Of a DNA stretch of 64,000 bases, positions 43,280 through 53,054 are shown piece after piece. The notes below the pieces were generated by a model. That model was not told the DNA's origin and ran no database searches. It saw nothing but the letters and a program-made list of their open reading frames with translations. The number at the start of each line of letters is the position of its first letter. The stretch's first letter is position 1. Position numbers and translations under genes: made by a program. Source of the DNA: DASYXZ01 sp035308965. GTDB lineage: Bacteria > Acidobacteriota > Terriglobia > UBA7540. The DNA lies in assembly GCA_035308965.1 (NCBI GenBank), contig DATGFN010000025.1, forward strand, positions 62,001 through 126,000, in the 5' to 3' direction.

Positions 43280-43738
43280 ATGGTCTACCTCACCCGCCGC
43301 TACCGCTTTTCCGCTTCGCATCGATTGCACAATGACGCTTTGACGGCGGAAGAGAATTCTCGACTGTACGGCAAGTGCGACAACGCCTTCGGCCATGGGC
43401 ACAATTACATGTTGGAAGTCACAGTGGCGGGCGACGTCGACCGCGCCACCGGCATGGTGCTGGACCTCGGCATCATGGATGGCACGGTCGAGCGCGAAGT
43501 GATCGAACGCTTTGACCTGACCAACCTGAATGTGGACCTCCAGAGTTTCCAATCTTTGGTTCCGACCACGGAAAACGTCTGCATCGAAATCTTCGATCTG
43601 TTAAAGGACAAATTAAACGGCAGCGGCCACTGGCCCACGGCGCGACTCAGCCGCATTCGCCTGGAAGAGACGAACTCAAACGCCTTTGAATATTTTGGCG
43701 AGCATCAGGACCCTGACCAGCAGAGGAGAGTGAGATGA
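43280..43738 (+). CDS. PTPS/QueD-family protein 2 (catalytic His replaced by Leu)
   Basis: 152 residues, same fold. Zinc His are in FSASHRLHN and GHGHNY. The catalytic Cys is present in LYGKCDNAFG. The Asp-His pair normally seen as LDH is Asp-Leu here (ERFDLTNLN). Pterin Glu is in RLEET. It starts directly after the stop of paralogue 1. Since the triad in this family is shared between neighbouring subunits, the Cys of this chain could pair with the Asp-His of paralogue 1. Confidence 0.93.
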   Translation: MVYLTRRYRFSASHRLHNDALTAEENSRLYGKCDNAFGHGHNYMLEVTVAGDVDRATGMVLDLGIMDGTVEREVIERFDLTNLNVDLQSFQSLVPTTENVCIEIFDLLKDKLNGSGHWPTARLSRIRLEETNSNAFEYFGEHQDPDQQRRVR

Positions 43739-44358
43739 AGGATTCCAATACGAACTCGATTATCAGTCCCCCCGATTTTGGATCGGAAGCGGGCATCGAT
43801 TCGATTGAAGACTCGATGCGCGAAGTTCTGCGCCAATTGGGCGAGGACCCAGCTCGCGAGGGATTGCTGAAAACTCCAGAGCGCGTGGCCAAGTCCCTGA
43901 GGTATTTGACCCGTGGCTATCAACAGGATGTGGATAAGATCCTGAATGGAGCCTTGTTCCACGTCGCCTACGACGAAATGGTGATCGTAAAGGACATCGA
44001 AGTATTCAGCATGTGCGAGCATCATCTGTTGCCTTTTTTCGGGCGTTGCCACGTGGCTTACGTACCCACCGACCGAATCATCGGTCTCAGTAAAATTCCC
44101 CGGCTCGTCGACGCCTTTGCGCGCCGCCTTCAGGTTCAGGAACGTCTGACCACTCAGATTGCCGAAACCATCATGGAAAAAATCAAGCCCCAGGGCGTGG
44201 GTGTGGTGATCGAAGCGCGCCACCTCTGCATGATTATGCGGGGCGTCGAAAAACAAAATTCCATTGCGGTGACTTCGGCGATGCTGGGTGTTTTTCGTGA
44301 TTGCGATCAGACGCGCGCCGAGTTCCTGCGATTGGTGCGATCCAACAGCCCAAGCTGA
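43735..44358 (+). CDS. folE: GTP cyclohydrolase I
   Basis: Converts GTP to 7,8-dihydroneopterin triphosphate, the substrate of PTPS-family enzymes. 207 residues, full length. Zinc ligands are in FSMCEHHLLPFFG (Cys, His) and ARHLCMIMRGVEKQ (second Cys); LKTPERVAKSL and TSAMLGVFRD are typical. It overlaps paralogue 2 by 4 bp (ATGA). It supplies the operon's pterin and possibly folate. Confidence 0.96.
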   Translation: MKDSNTNSIISPPDFGSEAGIDSIEDSMREVLRQLGEDPAREGLLKTPERVAKSLRYLTRGYQQDVDKILNGALFHVAYDEMVIVKDIEVFSMCEHHLLPFFGRCHVAYVPTDRIIGLSKIPRLVDAFARRLQVQERLTTQIAETIMEKIKPQGVGVVIEARHLCMIMRGVEKQNSIAVTSAMLGVFRDCDQTRAEFLRLVRSNSPS

Positions 44359-44365
44359 TCCGTTC

Positions 44366-45076
44366 ATGTCGAAACTCGAGGGCAAAGTAGTGGTGGTCAC
44401 GGGTGGCAGTCGCGGCATTGGACTGGCTATTGCGCGCGCCTGCGCTAATGAGGGCGCAAGCCTTGCCCTAGTGGGACGGGACCGGAAAGCCCTGGCGCGG
44501 GCCGCGCGGCAGGTCGCAGGGGAGGTCCAGACCATCGCGGCCGACGTCGCTCAACCCAAACAAGTGGTTCGCGTCTTCAGCCGAATCCGCGAGCGTTTCG
44601 GCCGTGTTGACGTGCTGGTAAACAGCGCCGGCGTATTCACTTACAAACCGTTTGTCCGCACCTCTCTGGCGGATTGGCGGCGCAATATTGAAACTAACTT
44701 GACTGCTTTGTTTCTCACCACCCGCGCCGCGCTGCCCTTGTTTGCGCGCAGCCGCGGTCCTCACCTCATCAATATCCTCTCTGTTTCGAGCCGCGAGGCC
44801 TTCCCCAAATGTTCCGCCTATACTGCGTCCAAATTCGGCGCGCTGGGATTGACGCGCGTGCTTAGACAGGAACTGCGCGAGCTCGGCATCCGCGTCACGG
44901 CAGTGTTGCCGGGCGCAACCAATACGCGTCTGATGGATGAATTTGACTTCAAGGTTCATCGCGATCAAGTTATTCAGCCGGAAGATGTCGCTGCGGCCGT
45001 GCTGGCTGCTTTGGTCACGCCTGTCCGAACGACTCAGGAAGAGATTGTGCTTGCTCCTTCTCGAGGCAGTTTGTGA
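44366..45076 (+). CDS. Short-chain dehydrogenase, candidate sepiapterin-reductase-like
   Basis: 236 residues. NAD(P) motif VVTGGSRGIGLAIA, NSAGVF and the active Ser-Tyr-Lys as LSVSSREAFPKCSAYTASKF; PGATNTRLMDEFD is the substrate lid. It begins 8 bp after folE, so it belongs to the operon. GTP cyclohydrolase, PTPS and an SDR together are the three steps to a tetrahydrobiopterin-type cofactor; the SDR would reduce the 6-side chain. Sequence alone cannot tell this from a general SDR. Confidence 0.8.
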   Translation: MSKLEGKVVVVTGGSRGIGLAIARACANEGASLALVGRDRKALARAARQVAGEVQTIAADVAQPKQVVRVFSRIRERFGRVDVLVNSAGVFTYKPFVRTSLADWRRNIETNLTALFLTTRAALPLFARSRGPHLINILSVSSREAFPKCSAYTASKFGALGLTRVLRQELRELGIRVTAVLPGATNTRLMDEFDFKVHRDQVIQPEDVAAAVLAALVTPVRTTQEEIVLAPSRGSL

Positions 45077-45306
45077 GTGCGGAAGTTCCGCGTTCAATGC
45101 TGTGAGATTAATCCACTGAGGTCAGACGCCTCGCGCCTGGCCATGCGTTCTGCAAGATAGTCCGGCGTTGCTACTCCTTGCAGTTTCTCCCTTCACCTTC
45201 GATTTCCTTTCCTTCAAAATTCGATTCGAAAGGCGCAGTTGCTTTGAGCCTCACCGATGGGTCATAATCTCTCATCCAGTTATCCGTGCAAAATGAGGGT
45301 GGGGAA

Positions 45307-47826
45307 ATGGTGCGGGAGGCTCGTCCGCGATCCAAGCTTCGCTCCGCTTTACTGTCGTGGCCTATGGCCACGGCGGTTATCGTTGTGTTCCAAGCCGGCC
45401 TTGGTTATGGGCTAAGATCCAGCCCCGTCCTCTTTACCTACACCTTGATCCCATTCTTGATTCTGCTGTCGCTGGTGATGGCTATCCTGGTATTGAACGC
45501 TGCCAGGAGAGCGCGGGACATTACAGAACGCAAGCAGGCTGAGGAGGAATTGCGCGCCAGTGAGGAACGTTTTCGGACTCTGATCGAAATGGCGCCCGTC
45601 GCCATCGGCATCGCGCGGCATGGGGTGACGGTTTATGCCAACAGGAAATACCTGGAAATTTATGGCTATAGTCAGGTTGAGGAAATCAAGGGGAAGTCTG
45701 TGGCCGATTATTGGGCGCCTGAGTCCCGGCCCGAGATCGAGGAGTTCGTTCGCCAGCGTGCGAATGGCCTTTCCGCCGCCGAGGAACATGAAGGAATCGG
45801 TTTGCGCAAAGACGGCTCGCAATTTCCAGTGCATGTTGCGGTAAAGGTGGTACAGCTTGCGGATGGCGCTGCTTCATTCGGGTTTTTCTGGGACCTTACG
45901 GAGCGCCAGCAAGCGGAAAGAGCTCTAACGGAAAGAGAGAGGCAGTTAGTGGAAGCCCAGCGTTTGGCCGGAGTGGGTAGTTGGGAGTGGGACGTGAAGA
46001 CGGCCGCTGTGACGTGGTCCAGGGAGCTCTACAAACTTGCCGGGTTTGATCCGGATCAATCCTGGCCGGATTTTCAAAAAGAGTACCACGCTATATATCC
46101 TCCTGAAACCTGGGCGCGCCTGGACGCCGCCGGGCGGGAGACCATGAAGACCGGAGCGCCGTTTGAAGTTGAGGGGTACATCAACGTCGCCGATGGCACG
46201 AAGAAATGGATCATCAGTCGCGGCGCAGTGGACTACGACGCCGACAGGCAACCCGTGCGCCTCCGTGGAACCGTGCAGGATATCACCGAGCGCAAGAGGG
46301 CCGAAGAGGCGTTGCGGGATTCCGAGGAGCGCTACCGGCTGTTATTCGAAAGAAATTTTGCCGGAGTTACCCGCACCACGCTGGATGGGCGGGTCCTGGA
46401 ATGTAACCAATCCTTTGCCCGCATCTACGGCTATGACTCAATTGAAGAAGTTCTGCCCCTCAATGTCAGGGATTTCTATTACGAAGATTCCGGGCGGGAC
46501 GAATTTCTTAATCGGTTGATGAAGGAGAAAGTGGTGGTAGGTTACGAATACAGGGCGCGCCGGAAGGATGGCAAATCCGCCTGGGTGCTGATCTCCTCCA
46601 GTCTAATCGAGGAAGAAAAGCAGGGAACGACGATTCTCTCGACGGTTTTGGATATTACGCGGTGGAGGGAATTGGGCGAGCAGTTGCGGCAGGCGCAAAA
46701 AATGGATGCGGTGGGCCGATTGGCGGGAGGGGTGGCGCACGATTTCAACAACATGCTTCAGATCATTAACGGCTATAGCGAACTGCTGCTCGATGAGCTT
46801 CCAGCCCAGGATCCTTCGCGAGATCTGGTTAAGGAAATCAAGAATTCCGTCGATCGTTCAGCCAGCCTGACCCGCCAATTGTTGGCCTTCAGCCGGCAAC
46901 AGGTCATGACGCCGGAGATTGTCGATCTGAACAAAGTGATTATTAATTCGAACAAGATGGTTCGCCGCCTAATCGGAGAGCATATCGAATTGATCTCGGT
47001 TGAGGGTGTTGACCTGAGCCGGGTAAGAGTCGACTCAGGTCGAATCGACCAGGTGATCCTGAATCTGGCCGTCAACGCGCGCGACGCCATGCCCGATGGA
47101 GGCAGGCTCACGGTGGAAACGGCGAACGTGCAAGTGGACGAGGATTTTGCCCGCGGTCATATTCCCATGACGCCGGGGCCGTATGTGATGTTGAAAGTTT
47201 CGGACACGGGTTGCGGGATGGACGCGGATACCAAGATCCGCATATTTGAACCGTTTTTTACCACCAAGGAAAAAGGAAAAGGAACGGGACTGGGCTTGGC
47301 GACCGTGTACGGAATCATCAAGCAGAGCGGGGGGTATGTCTGGGTGGAAAGCGAATTAGGGCAGGGCACGGCATTTACCATTTATTTCCCACCGTCGGAG
47401 AACGCGATTCAAATAAAAGAAGCCACGATAGAGGCGGAGATTTTGGGAGGCTCAGAGACGGTTCTGATTGTGGAAGATGAGAAGGATATTCGTTGGCTCA
47501 TGCGAAAAGCGGTGGAAGCCAAAGGTTACACGGTTCTGGAGGCTCATGACGGAACGGAAGCTCTACACGTCGCCGAGCAGCACCCCGGCGCCATCCACCT
47601 TTTGTTGACTGACATGGTGATGCCTGGAATCAGCGGACGCGCCCTGGCCGATCAATTGGCGGATCGGCGGCCGGAATTGAAGGTGCTCTATATGTCGGGA
47701 TACACCGGTGACTCTCTCAACCGTCAAGACGCATTGGAATTGGGCGCAGCCTTCTTGCAGAAGCCATTTGCACCGGATTCACTGGCGCGCAAAGTGCGCG
47801 AAGTCCTGGACGCGCAGGCGGGGTAG
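45307..47826 (+). CDS. Hybrid histidine kinase with three PAS domains and a receiver
   Basis: 839 residues from ATG 45307 (GAGGGTGGGGAA site; GTG 45286 possible). Two membrane segments near 20-65, then PAS domains at about 85-205, 215-335 and 340-455, the phospho-acceptor His in GGVAHDFNN near 475, ATPase boxes (NARDAMPDGG, DTGCGMD, GTGLGLATVYG) and a C-terminal receiver with Asp in LLLTDMVMPG near 767 and Lys in LQKPFAPDS. It senses a signal and relays phosphate internally. Its partner is not adjacent. Confidence 0.93.
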   Translation: MVREARPRSKLRSALLSWPMATAVIVVFQAGLGYGLRSSPVLFTYTLIPFLILLSLVMAILVLNAARRARDITERKQAEEELRASEERFRTLIEMAPVAIGIARHGVTVYANRKYLEIYGYSQVEEIKGKSVADYWAPESRPEIEEFVRQRANGLSAAEEHEGIGLRKDGSQFPVHVAVKVVQLADGAASFGFFWDLTERQQAERALTERERQLVEAQRLAGVGSWEWDVKTAAVTWSRELYKLAGFDPDQSWPDFQKEYHAIYPPETWARLDAAGRETMKTGAPFEVEGYINVADGTKKWIISRGAVDYDADRQPVRLRGTVQDITERKRAEEALRDSEERYRLLFERNFAGVTRTTLDGRVLECNQSFARIYGYDSIEEVLPLNVRDFYYEDSGRDEFLNRLMKEKVVVGYEYRARRKDGKSAWVLISSSLIEEEKQGTTILSTVLDITRWRELGEQLRQAQKMDAVGRLAGGVAHDFNNMLQIINGYSELLLDELPAQDPSRDLVKEIKNSVDRSASLTRQLLAFSRQQVMTPEIVDLNKVIINSNKMVRRLIGEHIELISVEGVDLSRVRVDSGRIDQVILNLAVNARDAMPDGGRLTVETANVQVDEDFARGHIPMTPGPYVMLKVSDTGCGMDADTKIRIFEPFFTTKEKGKGTGLGLATVYGIIKQSGGYVWVESELGQGTAFTIYFPPSENAIQIKEATIEAEILGGSETVLIVEDEKDIRWLMRKAVEAKGYTVLEAHDGTEALHVAEQHPGAIHLLLTDMVMPGISGRALADQLADRRPELKVLYMSGYTGDSLNRQDALELGAAFLQKPFAPDSLARKVREVLDAQAG

Positions 47827-48054
47827 AATTCATTGAGGGAACGAAATCCAGGAGAATTCCAAAGATTGGTCCAGACCGTGATTATTTCTTGATTCGTGAG
47901 TGGCGGCGGGCCTGCGCGGGCCCAAAGTTAGAAAGAATGTTCGCAACTTATTCGAGGGACACCAAATCCCGGGATTAAGGGGTCCCATCGAATCAAGGAA
48001 CCATTGGAATGAGAGTGGAAAAGATATCGGCCAAGGCGCTGGACCGCGTCGAGT

Positions 48055-48258
48055 TCATGCTTGGGGAGATCTCACATTGATCGCGCGCGGACCTTTCTCC
48101 CCCCGTTCCATTTCGAACTCCACGTTTTCACCCTCTTTCAAACCATCAAAATTGATATTTTGTAATCCGCTGCGATGGAAAAAAATCTCCTGGCCTTCGG
48201 TGGATTTGATAAAGCCAAATCCACGATCACGAATGACTCGCTTAATGGTTCCCTGCAT
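48055..48258 (-). CDS. Cold-shock protein family
   Basis: 67 residues. RDRGFGFIKSTEGQEIFFHR contains the two RNA-binding motifs (GFGFI and IFFHR). It binds single-stranded RNA or DNA and loosens structure. GDKVEFE-type acidic strand is present (GENVEFEMERG). Monocistronic. Confidence 0.95.
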   Translation of the reverse strand: MQGTIKRVIRDRGFGFIKSTEGQEIFFHRSGLQNINFDGLKEGENVEFEMERGEKGPRAINVRSPQA

Positions 48259-48474
48259 TGACTACCTCGATGAGCGTAGACTGAAGCGATTACCCGGCAG
48301 TCTGGATATGTGGATTCCTCATCTGACTGGCCTGCTTTCTCTGCGCTGGAAGGACTGTATCAGCACTAAACTACTTTGTCAAAGGCATGGAGCAAGGAAA
48401 GTTAAGAGGCGAAAGTTGAGAGTCGAATCCCGTTGCCTTCACTCTCCACTTTCAACTCAGGACTTTCAACTGCC

Positions 48475-48834
48475 TTAGGGCACAGAAGGATTGGCGAAGG
48501 ATTTTTGAGCGGCTTCCAGGTCGTCGTAAATCTCAAATACAGTGCTGAGGCGCGTAATTTGGAGCAGTCCTCGCACGCGATTGGTGAGGCGAAGAAGTTT
48601 CACATCTCCGCCCTGCCTGCGGGCCGAGGTGTAAAGGGAGACGAGAGTGGCGAGGCCGGCGCTATCAATGTAATTCACTTCTGCAAGGTCCACGATGATC
48701 CGGGTATGGCCGGCGGCCATAAGCGTTTTGGTTATTTCGCGGAGGGCGCTGGTTTCCTCGCCGAGGGTGATCTGTCCTCGGACGTCGAGAACCATCAAAT
48801 CATCGATTTGTTTTTCGACGACATACACCGCCAT
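48475..48834 (-). CDS. STAS-domain anti-sigma factor antagonist
   Basis: 119 residues. VLDVRGQITLGEE, IIVDLAEVNYIDSAGLATLV (the Ser of DSAG is the phosphorylated site) and VRGLLQITRLSTVFEIYDDL fit the SpoIIAA/RsbV family. It would switch a partner anti-sigma kinase; none is next door. Confidence 0.92.
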   Translation of the reverse strand: MAVYVVEKQIDDLMVLDVRGQITLGEETSALREITKTLMAAGHTRIIVDLAEVNYIDSAGLATLVSLYTSARRQGGDVKLLRLTNRVRGLLQITRLSTVFEIYDDLEAAQKSFANPSVP

Positions 48835-48985
48835 TTGACTTCTTCCTCCTGAGGATGCGAGGTCCGGAAATTTCTTGTCGGCAGATAATCCCGGGAGCCG
48901 GGGACGACACTCGACATCCTATCATGCGCGGGCGCGAATTCAATCGCCGAAATACAGCAAGGGAGTTTCGGCCGGACTGGGCGTT

Positions 48986-51106
48986 TTACTTTGGCTCAGG
49001 CTCCGCGGCCGGGTTTGCGGCTTTGGCTTTCTGGTCGCGCAAAACCGCTTTGCGGCTCAGCCGGATCTTGTTGCCCTCAATTGATATGACTTTCACCAAC
49101 ACCTGATCGCCTTCCTTAAGTTCGTCGCGAATATCGCGAATGCGGTTCTCCGCCACCTCGCTGATATGGAGCAGGCCGTCGGTGCCGGGGAAAATCTCCA
49201 CAAATGCACCAAAATCCGCCAGGCGCACCACTTTTCCGAGGTAGGTTTTTCCGATTTCGGCTTCGGCCATCAGGTCCTTGATCATCTTAATGGCTTTGGC
49301 GGCCGCCAATTCGTCGACTGCCGCTACTTTTACGCTTCCATCATCTTCCACGTCAATCTTGGCCCCAGTCTGCTCCACAATTCCCCGGATCACTTTACCG
49401 CCCGGCCCGATCAGTTCGCCGATCTTCGCGCGATTGATTTTGAGGGTGGTTATGTGGGGGGCGTAAGCTGATATTTTCTCGCGCGAGGCGGGCATGGATT
49501 CGAGCATTTTGCCCAACACGTGAAGCCTGCCGGCCTTGGCTTGCTCCAGCGCTTCCGCCATAATTTGCGGGGTGATGCCCGAAGTCTTGATATCCATTTG
49601 AAGTGCGGTGATGCCCTCGCGCGTGCCTGCCACTTTAAAATCCATATCACCATAATGGTCTTCGGCGCCGGCTATGTCGGTAAGGATGGCGTACTTTTCG
49701 CCCTCCTTGACCAGGCCCATGGCCACGCCAGCCACCGGCGCTTTCAGGGGAACGCCTGCGTCCATTAGAGCCAGACACCCGCCGCACACGGTGGCCATGG
49801 AGGAAGAGCCGTTTGATTCCAGGATGTCCGAGACCACGCGAATGGTGTAGGGGAACTCGGTTTCCTCCGGCACCATGGAGACCAAAGCTCTCTCCGCCAG
49901 TGCTCCGTGCCCGATTTCGCGCCGGCCCGGCCCGCGCATCGGTTTGACTTCGCCCACGCTGAAGGGCGGGAAGTTGTAATGGAGCATGAAGCGCTTGAAG
50001 GACTCGCCCTCCAGCACGTCGAGGCGTTGCTGATCCACGCCCGTGCCCAGGGTGGCCGTGACCAGTGCCTGAGTTTCTCCCCGTGTGAAAAGCGCGGAAC
50101 CGTGCGTGCGCGGAAGCAGGCCCACCTCACAAGTGATCGCCCGTACTTGATCGAAGGCCCGGGCATCCTGCCGGCGCCGCTTCAGGAGAACATCATCGCG
50201 AAAAAGTTTTTCCTCGACGGCGGAAAAGTACTGAGCCACATGGCGGCGCTTTTCCTCGTCATCTTCCGGGTAGCTGTCAATCAGCGCCTTGCGGATCTCC
50301 ACAATCTTGCGCTGGCTCTCCAGTTTATTGCGCTTGGAAGTGTCCATGGCCTCGTGGAGCGCGGCCCCTATTTTTTCGTCCACTTCGCGGTAGAGAGCCT
50401 CATCGCGTGCGGGGGCAGCCACTTCTCTTTTCTTCAAGCCCAGCTTGGCGAATAACTCTTTTTCAATCGCCACTATCTTTTTGATTTCGGCGTGGGCAAA
50501 TTGGATGGCGTCACTCATGGTGGCTTCGGAAACTTCACGCGCCGCCGCTTCCACCATCACAATCGCTTCCTCGCTGCCCGCCACCACCAGGTTCAACAAA
50601 CTGGTTTTCATTTCGTTGTAAGTGGGATTCGCCACCAGCCGCCCATCCACCAGGCCAACCCGGACTGCCGCCACCGGGTTTGGAAATGGAATCTCGGAAA
50701 GGTAAAGCGCCGCCGCTCCGGCCACCAGGCCGATCACGTCCGGGTTGTTGTCAGAGTCGGCGGAAAGCACCATGGCCAACACCTGGGTTTCATCGTTGAA
50801 TCCTTCGGTGAATAGGGGGCGGGTGGGGCGATCGATCAGGCGGCTGGTGAGGATTTCCTTTTCCGTGGGCCGGCCCTCGCGCTTGAAGAAGCCTCCCGGA
50901 ATTTTTCCGGCGGCGTAATTGTATTCGCGGTAGTCCACCGTGAGGGGGAAGAAGTCGATTCCCGCCCGCGGATTGGTGGTGCAGGCAGTGGCCAGAACCA
51001 CAGTATCTCCATAACGAACATACGCGGACCCTTCCGCTTGTTTGGCCACTTTGCCTACTTCAATTGTCAAGGTGCTTCCACCTACTTGCAAACTCACTTG
51101 TTCCAT
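48986..51106 (-). CDS. pnp: Polyribonucleotide nucleotidyltransferase (PNPase)
   Basis: Degrades RNA 3' to 5' by phosphorolysis in the degradosome. From ATG 51106 (AACGGAGGAAAC site) 706 residues: two RNase PH domains (RDGDTVVLAT-type start as VRYGDTVVLA; second with PFSVGEVKPMRGPGRREIGH), a KH domain (IGPGGKVIRGIVEQTGAKID) and an S1 domain (GKVVRLADFGAFVEI, GTDGLLHISE). It stands downstream of rpsO, the standard order. Confidence 0.97.
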   Translation of the reverse strand: MEQVSLQVGGSTLTIEVGKVAKQAEGSAYVRYGDTVVLATACTTNPRAGIDFFPLTVDYREYNYAAGKIPGGFFKREGRPTEKEILTSRLIDRPTRPLFTEGFNDETQVLAMVLSADSDNNPDVIGLVAGAAALYLSEIPFPNPVAAVRVGLVDGRLVANPTYNEMKTSLLNLVVAGSEEAIVMVEAAAREVSEATMSDAIQFAHAEIKKIVAIEKELFAKLGLKKREVAAPARDEALYREVDEKIGAALHEAMDTSKRNKLESQRKIVEIRKALIDSYPEDDEEKRRHVAQYFSAVEEKLFRDDVLLKRRRQDARAFDQVRAITCEVGLLPRTHGSALFTRGETQALVTATLGTGVDQQRLDVLEGESFKRFMLHYNFPPFSVGEVKPMRGPGRREIGHGALAERALVSMVPEETEFPYTIRVVSDILESNGSSSMATVCGGCLALMDAGVPLKAPVAGVAMGLVKEGEKYAILTDIAGAEDHYGDMDFKVAGTREGITALQMDIKTSGITPQIMAEALEQAKAGRLHVLGKMLESMPASREKISAYAPHITTLKINRAKIGELIGPGGKVIRGIVEQTGAKIDVEDDGSVKVAAVDELAAAKAIKMIKDLMAEAEIGKTYLGKVVRLADFGAFVEIFPGTDGLLHISEVAENRIRDIRDELKEGDQVLVKVISIEGNKIRLSRKAVLRDQKAKAANPAAEPEPK

Positions 51107-51571
51107 GTTTCCTCCGTTTAGCTTGTCTCCGGTGCGATTCCCCGATGGTTGCGCATTCATACGCTCCCGGGTGCTTGCCTAACTTTTGGCGGCGGCGACG
51201 GCAAATTCCAATTTGCGCCGCGCGTTCTGGACTTCTGTTGATTCCTGCCTTTTCTTGTGCCCTGATTTACATATCCGCAAACCACGTTGTCATAAAGAGG
51301 CAACACGAAGAGCACAGAGAAACTCTGTGTCCTTAGTGTTGGGATTCTTCAAAACACGGAGGGCACGTAAAAATATCCTTTGGTTGCGGCCATGGGGTGC
51401 TCTAGGAGAGTTGCGAATCGATGCAGGAAGGGAGTGAAGGCTAACACCCCACTCAAAGGGAACGCAGCCTTCGACCAAAAAAAGAGGCCCGCCCGCCGAA
51501 TAAGGGGAGGGTCGTTTAGACTTTCTCGGCTGTCATTTCTCAAATTCCCGAACCGTTGGCTCACAACCGGG
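51107..51571. other. rpsO-pnp intergenic region
   Basis: About 465 bp holding the pnp leader. It includes a degenerate repeat (AGCACAGAGAAACTCTGTGT) able to form a hairpin near 51310, similar to phrases in other gaps. PNPase often regulates its own message here, but no site could be proven. Confidence 0.45.
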
Positions 51572-51841
51572 CTACTTGCGGATTCCCAGCTTATCGATGA
51601 CCTGTTGATAGCGGCCGGAATCCTGTCGTTTCAAATACTCCAGCAAGCGTCTCCGTTGACCCACCATGATTAACAATCCCCGCCGTGATGAATGATCTTT
51701 GCGATGGAGGCGGAAATGATCGTTGAGGTAGGTGATTCGCTCGCTCAAGAGGGCAATTTGCACTTCGGGTGAGCCCGTGTCTTTCTCATGAACTTTGTAG
51801 CGCTCAATCAAAGTTGACTTGGATTCCCGTGTCAGCGGCAT
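51572..51841 (-). CDS. rpsO: 30S ribosomal protein S15
   Basis: 89 residues, standard length. LIERYKVHEKDTGSPEVQIA, LSERITYLNDHFRLHRKDHS and RRGLLIMVGQRRRLLEYLKR match S15, which binds 16S rRNA in the platform. It lies upstream of pnp on the same strand. Confidence 0.98.
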   Translation of the reverse strand: MPLTRESKSTLIERYKVHEKDTGSPEVQIALLSERITYLNDHFRLHRKDHSSRRGLLIMVGQRRRLLEYLKRQDSGRYQQVIDKLGIRK

Positions 51842-52131
51842 CCGGCAAGTTCCTCGTTTCTCTCAGCTTTTTTCATTAAGTTCGATAAAGAGGATATCAC
51901 GACCACCCGTGTTATGCAAAAGATATATTGCAATGAGGGGATGCGATTCCGCCATCTTTCGACTATCCTTGCGGCTTTAACGGGAGGGGAAGAATCCAGT
52001 AAGGCGCCGTATCTTAATTCCATAGAATTCGATCCCAGGGAGCGTCCGCCGCCGCCTCTTGCGTCTTTTGGCCGGAACGGCAACTGTGATAAGATGAATC
52101 AGCCTTTCATAAATTAACGGCAACAATCGGA

Positions 52132-52797
52132 GTGAGTGACTTGGCGCAAAGATATACCCGCAAATATCCTCGAATTACGGCCGACTTCTCCGTCCAATTC
52201 AATTTGGGTGGCAAGGCTTACCGCGAGCGAGCCTCCGCGGTGGGCGGTGGCGGTCTATTCTTGAGCCTCAAGCAAAAACCACCACTAGAAATGGGAGCTG
52301 AATTGAAGGTCCAGTTCCGCCCGGCCAAGCATTTGCCCATGATGGAGGCAAATGCCAAAGTGTGTTACGTGGTTCCGGGCGAGGGTGCGGCAGTGGAATT
52401 TATTGAATTAGATCCTGAGCATCGGCGCCTCCTTCTGCAATACATCCATAACCGTACCGGAAACCGTCGCAAACACCCGCGCGCCTCTCTGGCAACTCAA
52501 ATCCAGTGCGAAGAATCAATGTCGCTCGCCTTTGCCCGTGATATCAGCCTGGGTGGTTTATTTATCGAGACTGACCAACCGATGCCGGTAGGCTCGCGTA
52601 TCACGCTGCGATTCAATCTGGAGGAAAATGATCCTATAATTGTCACATCTGCGGAGGTCACTTATCAGGTTGGACGGATGGGCGTGGGCGTCCAATTTAT
52701 AGACCTCACTTCAGAGGACCAAAGACGCATTGGAAATTATGTTGATAAGTCACTCGCTCTCCCTGATCCAACCGCTCAGGTCGAATCCCCCAATTAG
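52132..52797 (+). CDS. Protein with two PilZ domains
   Basis: 221 residues. Two modules, each starting with an RxxxR-type box and a GG...F strand: RKYPRITADF with GGGGLFLSLK (residues 10-105), and RRKHPRASLA with SLGGLFIETD (112-210). PilZ domains bind cyclic di-GMP. It may act on motility or pili, and it lies just upstream of the pilin genes, though in its own unit. GTG 52132 is the start. Confidence 0.85.
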   Translation: MSDLAQRYTRKYPRITADFSVQFNLGGKAYRERASAVGGGGLFLSLKQKPPLEMGAELKVQFRPAKHLPMMEANAKVCYVVPGEGAAVEFIELDPEHRRLLLQYIHNRTGNRRKHPRASLATQIQCEESMSLAFARDISLGGLFIETDQPMPVGSRITLRFNLEENDPIIVTSAEVTYQVGRMGVGVQFIDLTSEDQRRIGNYVDKSLALPDPTAQVESPN

Positions 52798-53054
52798 AAT
52801 CTAATTTCTAATATTTAACATACCCCAAAGTGACACTATTTGTCAGGCGTGGGCGACAAAAACGGGCATTTGGAGGTGCGATTGTCGGCGGACGGGCGTA
52901 TAGCACTTTAGTTCCAGGAACAAATTATTGCAATCAAAAGGCTTAATGAATGAGTGAGGGTACCCACGGTTTGTTTAAAGTGGAGAGCTACGTGCAAATG
53001 AACGGGCGTGCCATCCAGTAGACCTTTAAGGATGGCTCAATATAAGGAGATAAA

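Noticed and set aside
43705..44535. 276-codon minus-strand frame opposite folE
   Set aside because: GTP cyclohydrolase I on the plus strand is unmistakable; this is a shadow frame in GC-rich DNA.
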